Assembly (NCBI RefSeq): GCF_000020725.1
Contig: NC_011146.1
Span: 1,127,501 to 1,175,000 of the forward strand
Origin: Citrifermentans bemidjiense Bem
GTDB taxonomy: Bacteria; Desulfobacterota; Desulfuromonadia; Geobacterales; Geobacteraceae
Length of the DNA: 47,500 nt
Direction: 5' to 3'
Positions within the stretch are counted from its first letter, which is position 1; each line of letters starts with the position of its first letter. Positions 1 through 9,658 of this stretch are shown here, in pieces. The translations under genes were made by a program, and so were the position numbers. Below the pieces are notes generated by a model, which saw only the letters and a list, made by a program, of their open reading frames with translations, was not told the DNA's origin and ran no database searches.

Positions 1-1426
<1,426 letters not shown>

Positions 1427-1443
1427 TAAAAAATTCTTAGAGA

Positions 1444-1466
1444 GGGGGGTGGGACTCCCACCCCCC
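1444..1466 (+). other. Hairpin in the 23S-5S spacer
   Basis: A perfect 10-bp inverted repeat (GGGGGGTGGG / CCCACCCCCC, 3-base loop) sits just after the 23S 3' end and before 5S. It has no following T-tract, so it is more likely a processing stem or a pause site in the rRNA precursor than a terminator. The role is inferred. Confidence 0.5.
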
Positions 1467-1560
1467 GATCATAAACTGCTAGCAACCAAAACCTACAAAT
1501 CACGAAGATGCAATTGTGGAGAAATATATTGCTAGAGCCGTAAAGGTTCGAGCTAAGAGT

Positions 1561-1680
<120 letters not shown>

Positions 1681-1685
1681 TTTAA

Positions 1686-1723
1686 TAAAAAAGCCCTGTC
1701 AGAATATCCTGACGGGGCTTTTT
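1686..1723 (+). terminator. rRNA operon terminator
   Basis: The inverted repeat AAAAAGCCCTGTCAG / CTGACGGGGCTTTTT (one T-G wobble) has a short AT loop and ends in five Ts, a typical intrinsic terminator directly after 5S. Confidence 0.93.
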
Positions 1724-1843
1724 CGCGCCTGGGCTCGTATTTAGTCATAGATTAATTTCGTGTTTCACCTCCCTTGCATTGCAAATTCAAACCCTCATCG
1801 TTAAAATTAGGTTTGTATAATAATTTGACAAGGGAGGTGTAAA

Positions 1844-2182
1844 GTGAAGATCTACTCTCTCGGAGTTGTTTCTATTTTGCTTCTTTCAACGGGCTGCGCC
1901 TCAAAGAGCTTTGTGCAGAAGCATCTCGACCCCATCAGTTGCAGAGTCGACGTCCTCGAAAATCAAAATGCTTCTCTTCAGAGCAAAGCTGATTCACTTG
2001 AGGCCCGCGTAGCTGCTTTAGAAACCCAGGTGAGCCAAGCCCAACTGGCAAATAAAGCGATGCTGGATGAAGCGACTGCCACGGCATCGGCGAGCGCACA
2101 AAGGGCTGAAGCTGCCGCTGCTGCGGCCGAACAGTCTGCGCAGCGGGCCCAGAAGATCTTTGAACTGAACCAGAAGAAGTAA
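1844..2182 (+). CDS. Small Lpp/OprI-like alanine-zipper lipoprotein
   Basis: A 112-residue predicted outer-membrane lipoprotein. A GTG start is chosen because AGGGAGGTG lies a few bases upstream; a perfect TATAAT sits at 1816-1821 but no clear -35 was found. Residues 1-17 form a lipoprotein signal ending in LSTG before Cys18; the -3 residue is Ser, a little off the usual Leu. From about residue 25 on the chain is a continuous heptad-like helix, Leu/Val-rich first (35-65) and very Ala-rich later (75-103), and it ends in two lysines. This is the plan of Braun's lipoprotein (Lpp) and OprI, whose C-terminal Lys is linked to peptidoglycan. The next gene encodes an L,D-transpeptidase, the enzyme class that makes this link. 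That pairing is inferred, not shown. Similarity to Lpp is by architecture rather than close sequence identity. Confidence 0.8.
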   Translation: MKIYSLGVVSILLLSTGCASKSFVQKHLDPISCRVDVLENQNASLQSKADSLEARVAALETQVSQAQLANKAMLDEATATASASAQRAEAAAAAAEQSAQRAQKIFELNQKK

Positions 2183-2192
2183 CTCTATTGCC

Positions 2193-3116
2193 ATGGCCAC
2201 CTCTCCATCGCGTCATGGTTTCACTCCTTCTCTCGGTTTCGCATCAATACCTTTATCTATAATCCTCTTTCTAATAGCTGCGGCATTACCTTCCTTGGCC
2301 TCCGCTGCCACATTCCAGAAGGCGGAGGGCATCATTGGCGCCATCCAGCAGTACATCATTGGCAAAGACGAGTCCCTGGTAGAAGTAGCGCGACGATTTG
2401 ATGTCGGCTACTACTCGATCATCAACGCCAATCTTGGCATCGACCCGTTCGTTCCCAAACCGGGAACTATTGTCACCATTCCGACTGAATGGATTGTGCC
2501 GCGTGTCCAGAGTGATCCTGACATAGTTGTCAATTTAGCGGAGTACCGCCTGTATCTTTTCCCACAGGGAAAATTTGGCGCCGTTTTTACCTTCCCGCTA
2601 GGCATTGGGGACGAAGGTGCTGAAACCCCCTTGGGCACTTACACAGTTATCCAAAAAATAACCAGTCCCTCCTGGCATGTTCCAGACTCAATACGACATG
2701 AGGTACCAGGATTGCCGTCAATCGTGCCGCCGGGGCCCAGCAACCCACTGGGCACACATGCGCTACGCCTCTCCCGGGCAAATATCCTCATTCACGGCAC
2801 TAATAGACCGTGGGGGATTGGCCGCAGGTCAAGCCACGGTTGCCTTCGCCTCTATCCTGAAGACATAGCAACCCTATTCGAACTGGCGCACATTGGTATG
2901 AGTGTCGTAGTGGTGTACCAGCCGTTTAAGATCTGTGTACGTGACGGTAAGGTCCTGATCGAAGTACATCGCTGCCGGGAAAATGAACCGACTGTAGGCC
3001 AGGCGCTGAAGCGACTCTATGATGAGGGGCTGCTGGCAAAAACAGATTTTTCGAAGTTGGTGCGTGCCATGCTGGAAAAAAAAGGCGTGCCGGTGGAGGT
3101 AAGTCTGGCACAGTAA
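2193..3116 (+). CDS. LysM-containing L,D-transpeptidase (YkuD family)
   Basis: Predicted periplasmic peptidoglycan L,D-transpeptidase, 307 residues. Residues 1-38 are a signal peptide with a hydrophobic core near 19-33 and an ASA-type cleavage site. A LysM-like segment follows (about 54-98, with DESLVEVARRFDV and PGTIVTIP). The YkuD domain spans about 110-245 and holds the catalytic motif: His201 in IHGTNRP, then SSHGCLRL with nucleophile Cys217. Family members form 3-3 crosslinks or attach Lpp to meso-diaminopimelate. The gene starts 10 nt after the Lpp-like lipoprotein stop, so the two probably share a transcript, which favours an anchoring role. The ribosome-binding site is weak, and translational coupling is possible. 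A C-terminal tail of about 60 residues has no motif that I recognise. Confidence 0.93.
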   Translation: MATSPSRHGFTPSLGFASIPLSIILFLIAAALPSLASAATFQKAEGIIGAIQQYIIGKDESLVEVARRFDVGYYSIINANLGIDPFVPKPGTIVTIPTEWIVPRVQSDPDIVVNLAEYRLYLFPQGKFGAVFTFPLGIGDEGAETPLGTYTVIQKITSPSWHVPDSIRHEVPGLPSIVPPGPSNPLGTHALRLSRANILIHGTNRPWGIGRRSSHGCLRLYPEDIATLFELAHIGMSVVVVYQPFKICVRDGKVLIEVHRCRENEPTVGQALKRLYDEGLLAKTDFSKLVRAMLEKKGVPVEVSLAQ

Positions 3117-3135
3117 CTCTCATCCTACCGGCACG
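3076..3135 (-). terminator. Candidate terminator for the minus-strand cytochrome gene
   Basis: CGTGCCGGT (3086-3094) and ACCGGCACG (3127-3135) form a perfect 9-bp inverted repeat with a long 32-nt loop. Read on the minus strand it is followed by CC and a run of eight Ts (plus-strand A-run 3076-3083). It overlaps the end of the L,D-transpeptidase gene. The long loop lowers confidence. Confidence 0.45.
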
Positions 3136-3150
3136 TCCGGCTGCTTCAAC

Positions 3151-3462
3151 TCACTTCTTCTTTCGCAAAGGGCTATCTTTCCAAAAAATTCCCAGCACAG
3201 TCTGTTCGTCGGCAGTAAGCTTGACGCCTTTTTGTTCCATGCGATGCTGGATGCTCTGCATGTCCTTGCCGGCCGCCAAGGCTTGCTCAATCCGCTGTGC
3301 CGAATGGCAGGAAACGCATTTGTTGTCGATCACCAGGTGAGCATCCTTGAATACCCCTCCTGTAACACTGCCAAGTTTGGTTCCTGAGGGCGGCACTTCT
3401 TGTGCTGCCTGCAGCAAGGTGGCAGATGTTAAGATGAGTGCCAGTGCGAGTATCGTTTTCAT
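3151..3462 (-). CDS. Periplasmic mono-heme cytochrome c-like protein
   Basis: A 103-residue exported protein. Residues 1-20 are a signal peptide (cleavage near LQAA-QE). One CXXCH heme site is present at Cys49-His53 (CVSCH), preceded by a KDAHLVIDNK segment; Met68 and Met75 are possible distal heme ligands. The size and single heme fit a small class I-like cytochrome c or a cytochrome domain of unknown partner. It would carry electrons in the periplasm, as many such proteins do in Geobacteraceae. GGAGT stands just before the ATG (AAAGGAGTAACA). The gene is convergent with the L,D-transpeptidase gene and has no operon partner. Which redox chain it serves cannot be told from sequence. Confidence 0.88.
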   Translation of the reverse strand: MKTILALALILTSATLLQAAQEVPPSGTKLGSVTGGVFKDAHLVIDNKCVSCHSAQRIEQALAAGKDMQSIQHRMEQKGVKLTADEQTVLGIFWKDSPLRKKK

Positions 3463-3675
3463 TGTTACTCCTTTCTATCAAATTTGCTTGTGACAAAAAG
3501 ATATAACACATATTTTTCTTGCTGCTGCTGTTTGACTTCCCTCATTGACATCAAATGCCAGAGGGGTATTATCGGGAACGTATACTCAGCCTACCTTAAC
3601 CGCGGCTGAGCCACCAAGCGCTCTGGCTCATAACAACCTACTCCAGCCGGAGTCCCTAAATTAAAGGAGGTTGTT

Positions 3676-3963
3676 ATGGCAGGTCAAGCAAGTGCTACAG
3701 TCCGCATGTTCGGAGCCCTCCACGGTATCAGGAAAGAACGTGGCCAGCCGACAGAGGTCGAAATGGACGTGCCCGAGTCAGGGTGTACCGCTATCAGCAT
3801 AGCACAGCGGCTGGACTTGCCGCCTGAAAAGGTGGATGGAGTATTCATCAACCACAAGATCTACACTCTCGATCACCTTGTTCATCCCGGAGATCGCGTT
3901 GCGTTCATACCTATAGGAGTACCGGGTTCCCGCGGGTTGTTTGCCTCAGAGCGTCATCAGTGA
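3676..3963 (+). CDS. MoaD/ThiS-like ubiquitin-fold protein without a C-terminal Gly-Gly
   Basis: A 95-residue protein with a strong AAAGGAGG ribosome-binding site. The pattern TVRMFGALHGIRKE, then VFINHKIYTLDHLVHPGDRVAFIPIGVPG, is that of the beta-grasp MoaD/ThiS superfamily, where the 'PGDRVAFIPP' strand precedes the sulfur-carrier tail. Sulfur carriers end in Gly-Gly. Here the chain runs on through SRGLFASERHQ and has no terminal Gly-Gly, so a normal thiocarboxylate role is doubtful unless the tail is processed. No moaE, thiF or molybdopterin gene is adjacent; the gene stands alone between a divergent cytochrome gene and a response regulator. It may instead be a binding or regulatory beta-grasp protein. 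The fold call is fairly firm; the function is unknown. Confidence 0.75.
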   Translation: MAGQASATVRMFGALHGIRKERGQPTEVEMDVPESGCTAISIAQRLDLPPEKVDGVFINHKIYTLDHLVHPGDRVAFIPIGVPGSRGLFASERHQ

Positions 3964-3984
3964 CGGACTCACACTGTCTACCTT

Positions 3985-4030
3985 GAACCGGCCGGTTCTT
4001 CTTCCCTCTCTTCAGGGGACCGGCCCCCTG
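3985..4030 (+). terminator. Possible weak terminator: two short hairpins
   Basis: A 14-bp perfect palindrome GAACCGGCCGGTTC (3985-3998) is followed by a second hairpin, CAGGGG / CCCCTG (4013-4030). Both lie just after the MoaD-like gene. Neither has a proper T-tract, so they may be pause or RNA-stabilising structures. Confidence 0.35.
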
Positions 4031-4230
4031 GTCATTCACTCCCTCCATAGATCTTTTCCTCGCAGATAAACCACTTGAACTATCTTGCGCCCGCCGTTTG
4101 GGGTACTTAATGGGACAGGTTCGTCCTGTTCAGTATCAGCAGTTGCGTGTAAGGATTGGAAGACATGGTAAAATCATAACGTCTTTCAGTAGCTGCGTGT
4201 TCAGCTGGAAGGAGTGTCTTGGAGGTACTC

Positions 4231-4719
4231 ATGGCTGCGGAGACTAAGGAGAGGCTGGGTACGTTCAAACTAAAACGTATCCTCCTTGTTGAAGATAATG
4301 CTAACGATGCGGAGCTCACGATGGAGGCTTTGGCCGAGCACAATTTAGCGAACGAGGTGGATATTGTCCGTGACGGGGCCGAAGCGCTCGATTACCTTCA
4401 GCAAAAGGGAAAATATGCAGACAGCGAAGCTGGGAACCTTGCTGTCATCCTGCTCGATCTCAAGCTGCCTAAGGTGGACGGGCTCGAGGTACTGAGCGTT
4501 ATCAAGGCGGATGAAAAATTACGGTGCATTCCCGTGGTGGTTCTAACCTCCTCGCGTGAAGAGAAGGATGTAGTGGAAAGCTACCGACTTGGTGTCAACG
4601 CTTATGTGGTCAAACCGGTAAATTTCAACGAATTCATTACAGCTGTAAAGGAGATAGGCGCATTCTGGGCCATAGTGAACGAGCCGCCTCCGGTTCAGCA
4701 CAGAGGTGGGATCAGATGA
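4231..4719 (+). CDS. Single-domain response regulator (Rcp1-like REC)
   Basis: A 162-residue stand-alone receiver. Residues 15-145 form the REC domain: acidic pair Glu21/Asp22 (VEDN), phosphoacceptor Asp76 in LLDLKLP, Thr106 in VVVLTSS and Lys128 in VVKPVN. The inserted segment after the third helix and the 'PKVDGLEVL' wording match the Rcp1-like regulators that serve hybrid or phytochrome-type kinases. There is no output domain, so it probably acts as a phospho-relay or by protein binding. The ATG at 4231 was chosen because GGAGG sits at a good distance; an in-frame TTG at 4219 with GGAAGGAG upstream is possible. Its stop overlaps the next start (ATGA), so it is co-translated with the REC-PAS-PP2C protein. 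No histidine kinase is in the window. Confidence 0.93.
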   Translation: MAAETKERLGTFKLKRILLVEDNANDAELTMEALAEHNLANEVDIVRDGAEALDYLQQKGKYADSEAGNLAVILLDLKLPKVDGLEVLSVIKADEKLRCIPVVVLTSSREEKDVVESYRLGVNAYVVKPVNFNEFITAVKEIGAFWAIVNEPPPVQHRGGIR

Positions 4720-6266
4720 CGCAGCGATTGCGCATACTGCATCTAGAGGACGATCCGATGGATGCCGAACTCGTCTTGATGGCTCTTACCGCAGAGGGGC
4801 TCGATTGTGAGGTCCAGGTGGTGTCGAGGCGGGATGAGTTCGACAAAGCTTTGCAGCGGGGTGGAATGGACCTCATTCTTGCCGACTTTGCGCTCCCTGC
4901 CTTTGACGGGATGAGCGCCTTGGCGATGGTCCGGGCCAAGCTTCCTGATCTGCCTTTCGTCTTTGTCTCAGGCAAGCTTGGTGAAGAGGCGGCGATTGAG
5001 TCCCTTAAAAGCGGCGCCACCGACTACGTGCTCAAAAGCAGGTTGTCCAGACTGGGGCCAGCGGTACAAAGGGCGCTAACTGAGGCAACGGAGCGCGCGA
5101 AGCAACGCCAAACCGAGAAGGCGCTGGAGGTAGCATATGCTGAGATAGAGAAGCGGGCGGAGGACTACCGCAACCTCTTCAACAGCATCAGGGACGTCAT
5201 CGTGGTGGCTGACCACAACCGGACGATCCTGCATGTCAATCAACCGGCACTCATTGACACGTTTGGCTACAGCTCCGACGAGGTGGTGGGAGAAAGCAGC
5301 ATCATCCTCTACGCGAATGAGGATGACTTCCACAGCACCGGAAAAGAAGTATTCGACGTGGAGGGACCGGTGGATGGAAAACTCATAGAGCTGAACTTCC
5401 GCAGGAAAGGCGGGGAAGTTTTCATCGGCGAACTTTACGCGATGAAAAGGCTGGACCGGCACGGCGTGGTGACCGGCAACATCTCGATCTTCAGGGATAT
5501 CAGCCAGCGCAAGAAAGCTGAGGCAGATCTCAGGGAGAGTGAACTGCGACGCTACCAACTGCAATTGGAACTGGTTTACGCCGCGGAAATCCAGGCAAAA
5601 CTATTGCCGCGCAGTTATCCAAATATCCCCGGTTTTGATGTAAGCGCGAGGTGTCTGCCTGCGAAGCAGGTGGGAGGGGATTTCTACGATTGGCAGCAGG
5701 TGACCCCCACCGTTTTCAATCTGACTCTTGGTGATGTGATGGGCAAGGGGATGGCGGCGGCCATGCTCATGGCGACCGTTAGAGCGGCACTTCATGCCGT
5801 TACGCTGTACAACACACCCGCGCCGGCGGTGCACCTGGCGGAAAAGGCGCTCAACGAGGATCTGGAGAATTCCGAGAGCTTTGTCACCCTTTTCCATGCC
5901 CAGCTCGACTCCGTTACACGCACCCTTTCCTTCGTCGATTGCGGTCATGGCTATGTCTTTGTCAGGAGAGCCACTGGCGCGGTGGAGACTCTCTCGCCGA
6001 GAGGGCTTCCCCTGGGGGTGCAGGGGGGGGAAGTTTACCAGGAAGGGAAGGTACAGTTTGAAAAGGGGGATGTGTTTGTTCTTTACAGCGATGGGCTCAT
6101 CGACGCCAACCCGCAGCTCGAGTTGACCCATGAGATACTTGCCGGGCAGATTAGAAGTGAGGAGGGCGCGCTGGAGACTGTGGATCGGCTCATTGCTCTC
6201 ACTAGGCAGCCTGACCCGCAGCCTGACGACATAACCGTACTGGTGGCAAAATTTAACGGCGACTAA
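4716..6266 (+). CDS. REC-PAS-PP2C (SpoIIE/RsbU-type) serine phosphatase
   Basis: A 516-residue cytoplasmic signalling protein. Order: REC domain 5-118 (phosphoacceptor Asp57, Ser85, Lys107), a charged coiled coil about 118-150, a PAS domain about 150-265 ([18 protein letters not shown]; ending in the PAC motif [13 protein letters not shown]), a second short coiled coil, then a PP2C/SpoIIE phosphatase about 300-515 with metal-binding motifs [25 protein letters not shown] and LYSDGLIDA. Such proteins dephosphorylate anti-sigma-factor antagonists in partner-switching pathways; the target here is not encoded nearby. The ATGA overlap with the preceding receiver gene indicates translational coupling and a shared signal. 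It ends five bases before the convergent yjbQ gene. Confidence 0.95.
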   Translation: MTQRLRILHLEDDPMDAELVLMALTAEGLDCEVQVVSRRDEFDKALQRGGMDLILADFALPAFDGMSALAMVRAKLPDLPFVFVSGKLGEEAAIESLKSGATDYVLKSRLSRLGPAVQRALTEATERAKQRQTEKALEVAYAEIEKRAEDYRNLFNSIRDVIVVADHNRTILHVNQPALIDTFGYSSDEVVGESSIILYANEDDFHSTGKEVFDVEGPVDGKLIELNFRRKGGEVFIGELYAMKRLDRHGVVTGNISIFRDISQRKKAEADLRESELRRYQLQLELVYAAEIQAKLLPRSYPNIPGFDVSARCLPAKQVGGDFYDWQQVTPTVFNLTLGDVMGKGMAAAMLMATVRAALHAVTLYNTPAPAVHLAEKALNEDLENSESFVTLFHAQLDSVTRTLSFVDCGHGYVFVRRATGAVETLSPRGLPLGVQGGEVYQEGKVQFEKGDVFVLYSDGLIDANPQLELTHEILAGQIRSEEGALETVDRLIALTRQPDPQPDDITVLVAKFNGD

Positions 6267-6271
6267 CCGAT

Positions 6272-6688
6272 TCACTCCCCGATGATCTTGATCAAAACCC
6301 GCTTCCTGCGCATTCCGTCGAATTCCCCGTAAAACACCTGCTCCCAGGGCCCCAGGTCGAGTTTTCCGCCTGTGACTGCAACAACAACCTCCCGCCCCAT
6401 GATTGTCCTCTTGAGATGCGCATCGCCGTTGTCTTCACCGCTGTTGTGCCGGTAGCGCGAGTGAGGCTTCTCCGGCGCCAGCCCTTCCAACCATTGCTCT
6501 AAATCCTGGTGCAGCCCCGACTCGTCGTCGTTTATGAAGACACTGGCTGTAATGTGCATGGCGTTGCAGAGCAGGAGCCCTTCCTTTATCCCGCTTTCCC
6601 GCAGTGCTTCCTGAATGTCACCGGTGATGTTTACGAAGCCGCGCCTGGACTTTATCTGGAACCAGAGTCCCTTTCGGTAATGCTTCAT
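6272..6688 (-). CDS. yjbQ: YjbQ/UPF0047 family protein
   Basis: A 138-residue protein with the complete YjbQ pattern: a strand start [13 protein letters not shown], the conserved [16 protein letters not shown] with its His, [18 protein letters not shown] in the middle, and GTWEQV-like [13 protein letters not shown] near the end. The family forms trimers with a clustered His/Glu site. E. coli YjbQ has weak thiamine-phosphate synthase activity in genetic tests, but its true role is unsettled. The start codon follows the dacC stop directly (TAGATG, no spacing), so the two genes are one operon and yjbQ is likely translated by re-initiation. Confidence 0.92.
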   Translation of the reverse strand: MKHYRKGLWFQIKSRRGFVNITGDIQEALRESGIKEGLLLCNAMHITASVFINDDESGLHQDLEQWLEGLAPEKPHSRYRHNSGEDNGDAHLKRTIMGREVVVAVTGGKLDLGPWEQVFYGEFDGMRRKRVLIKIIGE

Positions 6689-7552
6689 CTAATCTCCTAC
6701 CGTTGCCTTCATGGTGTTGCCTGGATTTTCCTCGATATCTGCGGAATCAGCAGCAAATGCCGCGTCGAGCATAGCTGGTGCTACCCGCCACCGATTTCTG
6801 GCGTGCATGATAACCAGCAGCACTTTGCGCTCTTCACGCTCGGCTATTGCAACCAGACACTGCCCGGCGTTGGGAGTCGTGCCTGTCTTTACGCCAATTG
6901 CACCTGGATAGCGCCCTATCAGGCGGTTCTTGTTCCTGAGGTAGTAGGAGCGCTTGCTGTTCAGTGTGCGGATGCGCATCTCTTTCCTGGCGACTAGTTC
7001 TGCAAAGTATGGCTTTTGCATCGCCTTCTCGGTCAGGAGTGCCAGATCGTGGGCGGTGGTATAGAGTCCGGCGTTGTCGTGGCCGCAGGCGTTGGTGAAG
7101 CGCGTGTTTTGCAATTGCAGGGCCCGGGCCCGGGCGTTCATCTGTACCACGAAATCCCTTTGATTGCCACAGGCATGATCGGCAAGTGCGCGGCAGGCGT
7201 CGTTGGCTGAGGCCATGAGCGTGGCAGCAAGCAAATCCCGCACAGTCAGCCTTTCGCCTCGCCTAAGGCCAATTCTGCTCCCTGTTTCCCTGGCGGCGCC
7301 CCGACTCACAACTACCACTTCATCAAGTTTGCACCTCTCCATCACGATCAGTGCTGTCATGATTTTGGTGAGACTTGCAGGAGGGCGGCGAATGTGTGCG
7401 TTTCTTTCCTTGTAGGTGTGTCCGTTGACTTGGATAAGGTAGGCAGAGGGGGGATGCACGAACGGTGAGGAGGCTGCGTCTGCGTAACAGACGGCAGCAA
7501 ATAGTATCCCCGCAGTCAATGTCAGCACCCTTAAAGATGAAAATTTTTTCAT
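6689..7552 (-). CDS. dacC: D-alanyl-D-alanine carboxypeptidase (peptidase S11, PBP5/6 type)
   Basis: A 287-residue exported penicillin-binding protein that trims the terminal D-Ala from peptidoglycan pentapeptides. Residues 1-26 are a signal peptide. All three active-site motifs are present: Ser60-Leu-Thr-Lys63 (PPASLTK), Ser115-Ala-Asn117 (MASAND) and Lys222-Thr-Gly224 (GVKTGTT). It is shorter than PBP5 (about 380-400 residues) and lacks the C-terminal beta domain and amphipathic anchor, so it should be soluble in the periplasm, like short DacF/DacB-type enzymes. The start codon lies in a perfect AT-rich inverted repeat and no good ribosome-binding site precedes it (see the 7533-7556 entry). 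It heads a two-gene operon with yjbQ. The exact dac subtype is uncertain. Confidence 0.92.
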   Translation of the reverse strand: MKKFSSLRVLTLTAGILFAAVCYADAASSPFVHPPSAYLIQVNGHTYKERNAHIRRPPASLTKIMTALIVMERCKLDEVVVVSRGAARETGSRIGLRRGERLTVRDLLAATLMASANDACRALADHACGNQRDFVVQMNARARALQLQNTRFTNACGHDNAGLYTTAHDLALLTEKAMQKPYFAELVARKEMRIRTLNSKRSYYLRNKNRLIGRYPGAIGVKTGTTPNAGQCLVAIAEREERKVLLVIMHARNRWRVAPAMLDAAFAADSADIEENPGNTMKATVGD

Positions 7553-7556
7553 CTTT
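7533..7556 (-). promoter_or_regulatory. Inverted repeat covering the dacC start codon
   Basis: AAAGATGAAAA (7533-7543) and TTTTCATCTTT (7546-7556) are perfect 11-bp complements separated by two bases. On the minus-strand mRNA the dacC AUG (7552-7550) is inside the helix, and it recurs as AUG-AAAA on its partner arm. Such an all-AU hairpin could hide or expose the start codon. Whether it folds in vivo is not known. Confidence 0.4.
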
Positions 7557-7692
7557 TCGTTATAGCATTCTTTGTTATGGCTGCAATGGCCCCATGAGCG
7601 TGACGTGTGAGAGAAAGCCCAATCTTGGATTTACAAACAGGCGCCGGTTAAGGTATCTTGGCTCACCCTACAACGCTTGTGAGAGGAATGGC

Positions 7693-9636
7693 TTGGCAAC
7701 GAAGATTCGCATACTCCCTGAGAATTTAACCAACAAGATCGCCGCTGGAGAGGTGGTGGAGCGTCCGGCCTCCGTCGCGAAGGAACTGGTGGAGAATGCA
7801 CTCGACGCAGGTTCCAAGGAAGTCGTGGTCGAGATAGAGTCGGGTGGCAGGCGGCTCATCAAGGTCTCCGATACCGGTTGCGGCATGTCCCGGGACGACG
7901 CCTTGCTCGCCCTGGAACGTCACGCAACCAGCAAGATCGCGACAGACGAAGATCTCTTCTCCCTCTGCACTCTCGGCTTCCGAGGCGAGGCGCTGCCATC
8001 TGTCGCCTCGGTTTCCCGCCTCACCATCTCTACCCGGACCAGCGACTCGGTCGAGGGGACGGAGATTTACGCCGAAGGGGGACGGATCAAGGAAGTGAAG
8101 GAATGCGGCATGGCGGTCGGGACTGTGATCTCGGTGCGGAATCTTTTCTTCAACACGCCGGCGCGGCTTAAATTCATGAAGAGCGCCGAGACGGAGGGGG
8201 GGCACGTCGGGGAGTTGCTGACCCGCCTCGCCATCTCCAGGCCGGAGGTCCGCTTCACTTATAAAAACGACGGCAAGGTGGTGTTCCGTGCGCTGGATGC
8301 GGACCTGAAGGAGCGGGTCGCTACTATGCTGGGGCGTTCCATCGCCTCCTTTTTGTACCCCGTTTCCTACCAGGAGGGGGGGCTCAAGGTGAGCGGATTG
8401 GTTGCGGCGCCGGAGTGCAGCCGCAGTGCCGGGAGCCATCTCTACACCTACATAAACGGACGTTTCATCAAGGACAAGGTGGTGCAGCACGCCATCCTCC
8501 AGGCGTACCGCAACTTCCTGGAGCGCGGACGTTACCCTGTCGTCGCCGTTTTTATCGAGATAGCACCGGGCGAAGTCGATGTGAACGTGCATCCGACCAA
8601 GCATGAGGTTCGTTTCCGAGAGCAGGGGCGGGTGCACGACGCCATCCAGAACGCGGTGGAGTCGGTGCTCAAGGAAACGCCGTGGCTAAAGCGCCCTGCA
8701 GTCGCAGCAGTATCCCGGCCGACGGAGAAGGACGCGGCAGCGGCGCGAGCAGTCCTGGAGGGGTCGCAAGCTCCGCTGCCCGTGACGCCGCAGCCCCGGC
8801 CGGCGCTGACGTCTGAAAAACCGGTTCCCGCACCGCAGGCTCAACCGCAGCAGTCGTCGATCAGCGAAGCGCGGGTGGCAGAGGTAAGGGAGCTCCTGGT
8901 GGATTTTCAGCCGAGGCCGCAGCCTTCGCTTCGACCGCAGTATCAGGGATCTGTGACGTCCAAGGAGGCGTTGCCCTATGCCCCCATGGCTGCGCCGGTG
9001 CCGGTCCGTGAACCCGAGACGGCGGCGCCTGAACCGGACCCCGCTGCAGCGGGATACTTCTCTTCGCTCGGCGTCATAGGGCAATTCAACGCCTCCTATA
9101 TCCTCTGTCAAAGAGGGACCGACCTCGTTCTCATCGACCAGCACGCAGCGCACGAGCGGGTCGCGTTCGAAAAGCTGAAAGGGCAGTTCGCCGGGAGGGA
9201 GGTGGACAGCCAGGGGCTTCTCTTTCCGGAGACCATGGAATTCTCCTTCCGCGAGTCGGCCGTATTGCGGGAACACCTGGCGGAGCTTGCCCGCCTGGGG
9301 TTCGAGTTCGAAGAGTTCGGGGGGAATACCTGGCTGTTGAAGGGAGTCCCGCAGGTGCTGTCGGCGACGCGGTATGTGGACACGATTCGCGACATACTCG
9401 AGGAGCTGGGAAGCCTCAGCCGCAGCCGCGCCTTCAGCGATATCCAGGAGGACCTGCTCGCTCGCATCGCCTGCCACAGCGTGGTTCGTGGGAAGCGCAC
9501 CCTGAGCCAAGTGGAGATAACGGCACTCTTCAAGCAGATGGATGAGACCGATTTCTCCAGTAACTGCCCTCACGGCAGGCCGGTGATGCAGACCCTCACG
9601 CTCGCCGAAGTAGAGAAGATGTTCAAGAGAATCTAG
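7693..9636 (+). CDS. mutL: DNA mismatch repair protein MutL (endonuclease type)
   Basis: A 647-residue mismatch repair protein that links MutS recognition to strand nicking. The N-terminal GHKL ATPase (1-330) shows LVENALDAGS, DTGCGM (60-65), the lid GFRGEAL (95-101) and the strand VDVNVHPTKHEVRF. A Pro/Ala/Gln-rich linker covers about 345-450. The C-terminal domain carries the metal-dependent nuclease motif DQHAAHERVAFE starting at Asp482 (DQHA-X2-E-X4-E) and CPHGRP at Cys625. It should therefore nick DNA itself, as in bacteria without MutH. The open frame extends upstream, but homology begins at the TTG at 7693, preceded by GAGAGG; the 5' extension overlaps the dacC region and looks non-coding. 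First gene of a mutL-miaA-hfq run. Confidence 0.96.
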   Translation: MATKIRILPENLTNKIAAGEVVERPASVAKELVENALDAGSKEVVVEIESGGRRLIKVSDTGCGMSRDDALLALERHATSKIATDEDLFSLCTLGFRGEALPSVASVSRLTISTRTSDSVEGTEIYAEGGRIKEVKECGMAVGTVISVRNLFFNTPARLKFMKSAETEGGHVGELLTRLAISRPEVRFTYKNDGKVVFRALDADLKERVATMLGRSIASFLYPVSYQEGGLKVSGLVAAPECSRSAGSHLYTYINGRFIKDKVVQHAILQAYRNFLERGRYPVVAVFIEIAPGEVDVNVHPTKHEVRFREQGRVHDAIQNAVESVLKETPWLKRPAVAAVSRPTEKDAAAARAVLEGSQAPLPVTPQPRPALTSEKPVPAPQAQPQQSSISEARVAEVRELLVDFQPRPQPSLRPQYQGSVTSKEALPYAPMAAPVPVREPETAAPEPDPAAAGYFSSLGVIGQFNASYILCQRGTDLVLIDQHAAHERVAFEKLKGQFAGREVDSQGLLFPETMEFSFRESAVLREHLAELARLGFEFEEFGGNTWLLKGVPQVLSATRYVDTIRDILEELGSLSRSRAFSDIQEDLLARIACHSVVRGKRTLSQVEITALFKQMDETDFSSNCPHGRPVMQTLTLAEVEKMFKRI

Positions 9637-9658
9637 CGGTGTCGACCGTTACGCAGAA

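Noticed and set aside
7465..7692. A 76-codon N-terminal extension of MutL
   Set aside because: It overlaps the dacC 5' end, and MutL homology begins exactly at the TTG at 7693 preceded by GAGAGG.
7726..8637. A 303-codon open frame opposite mutL
   Set aside because: Antisense shadow of conserved mutL codons; no ribosome-binding site and no recognisable domain.
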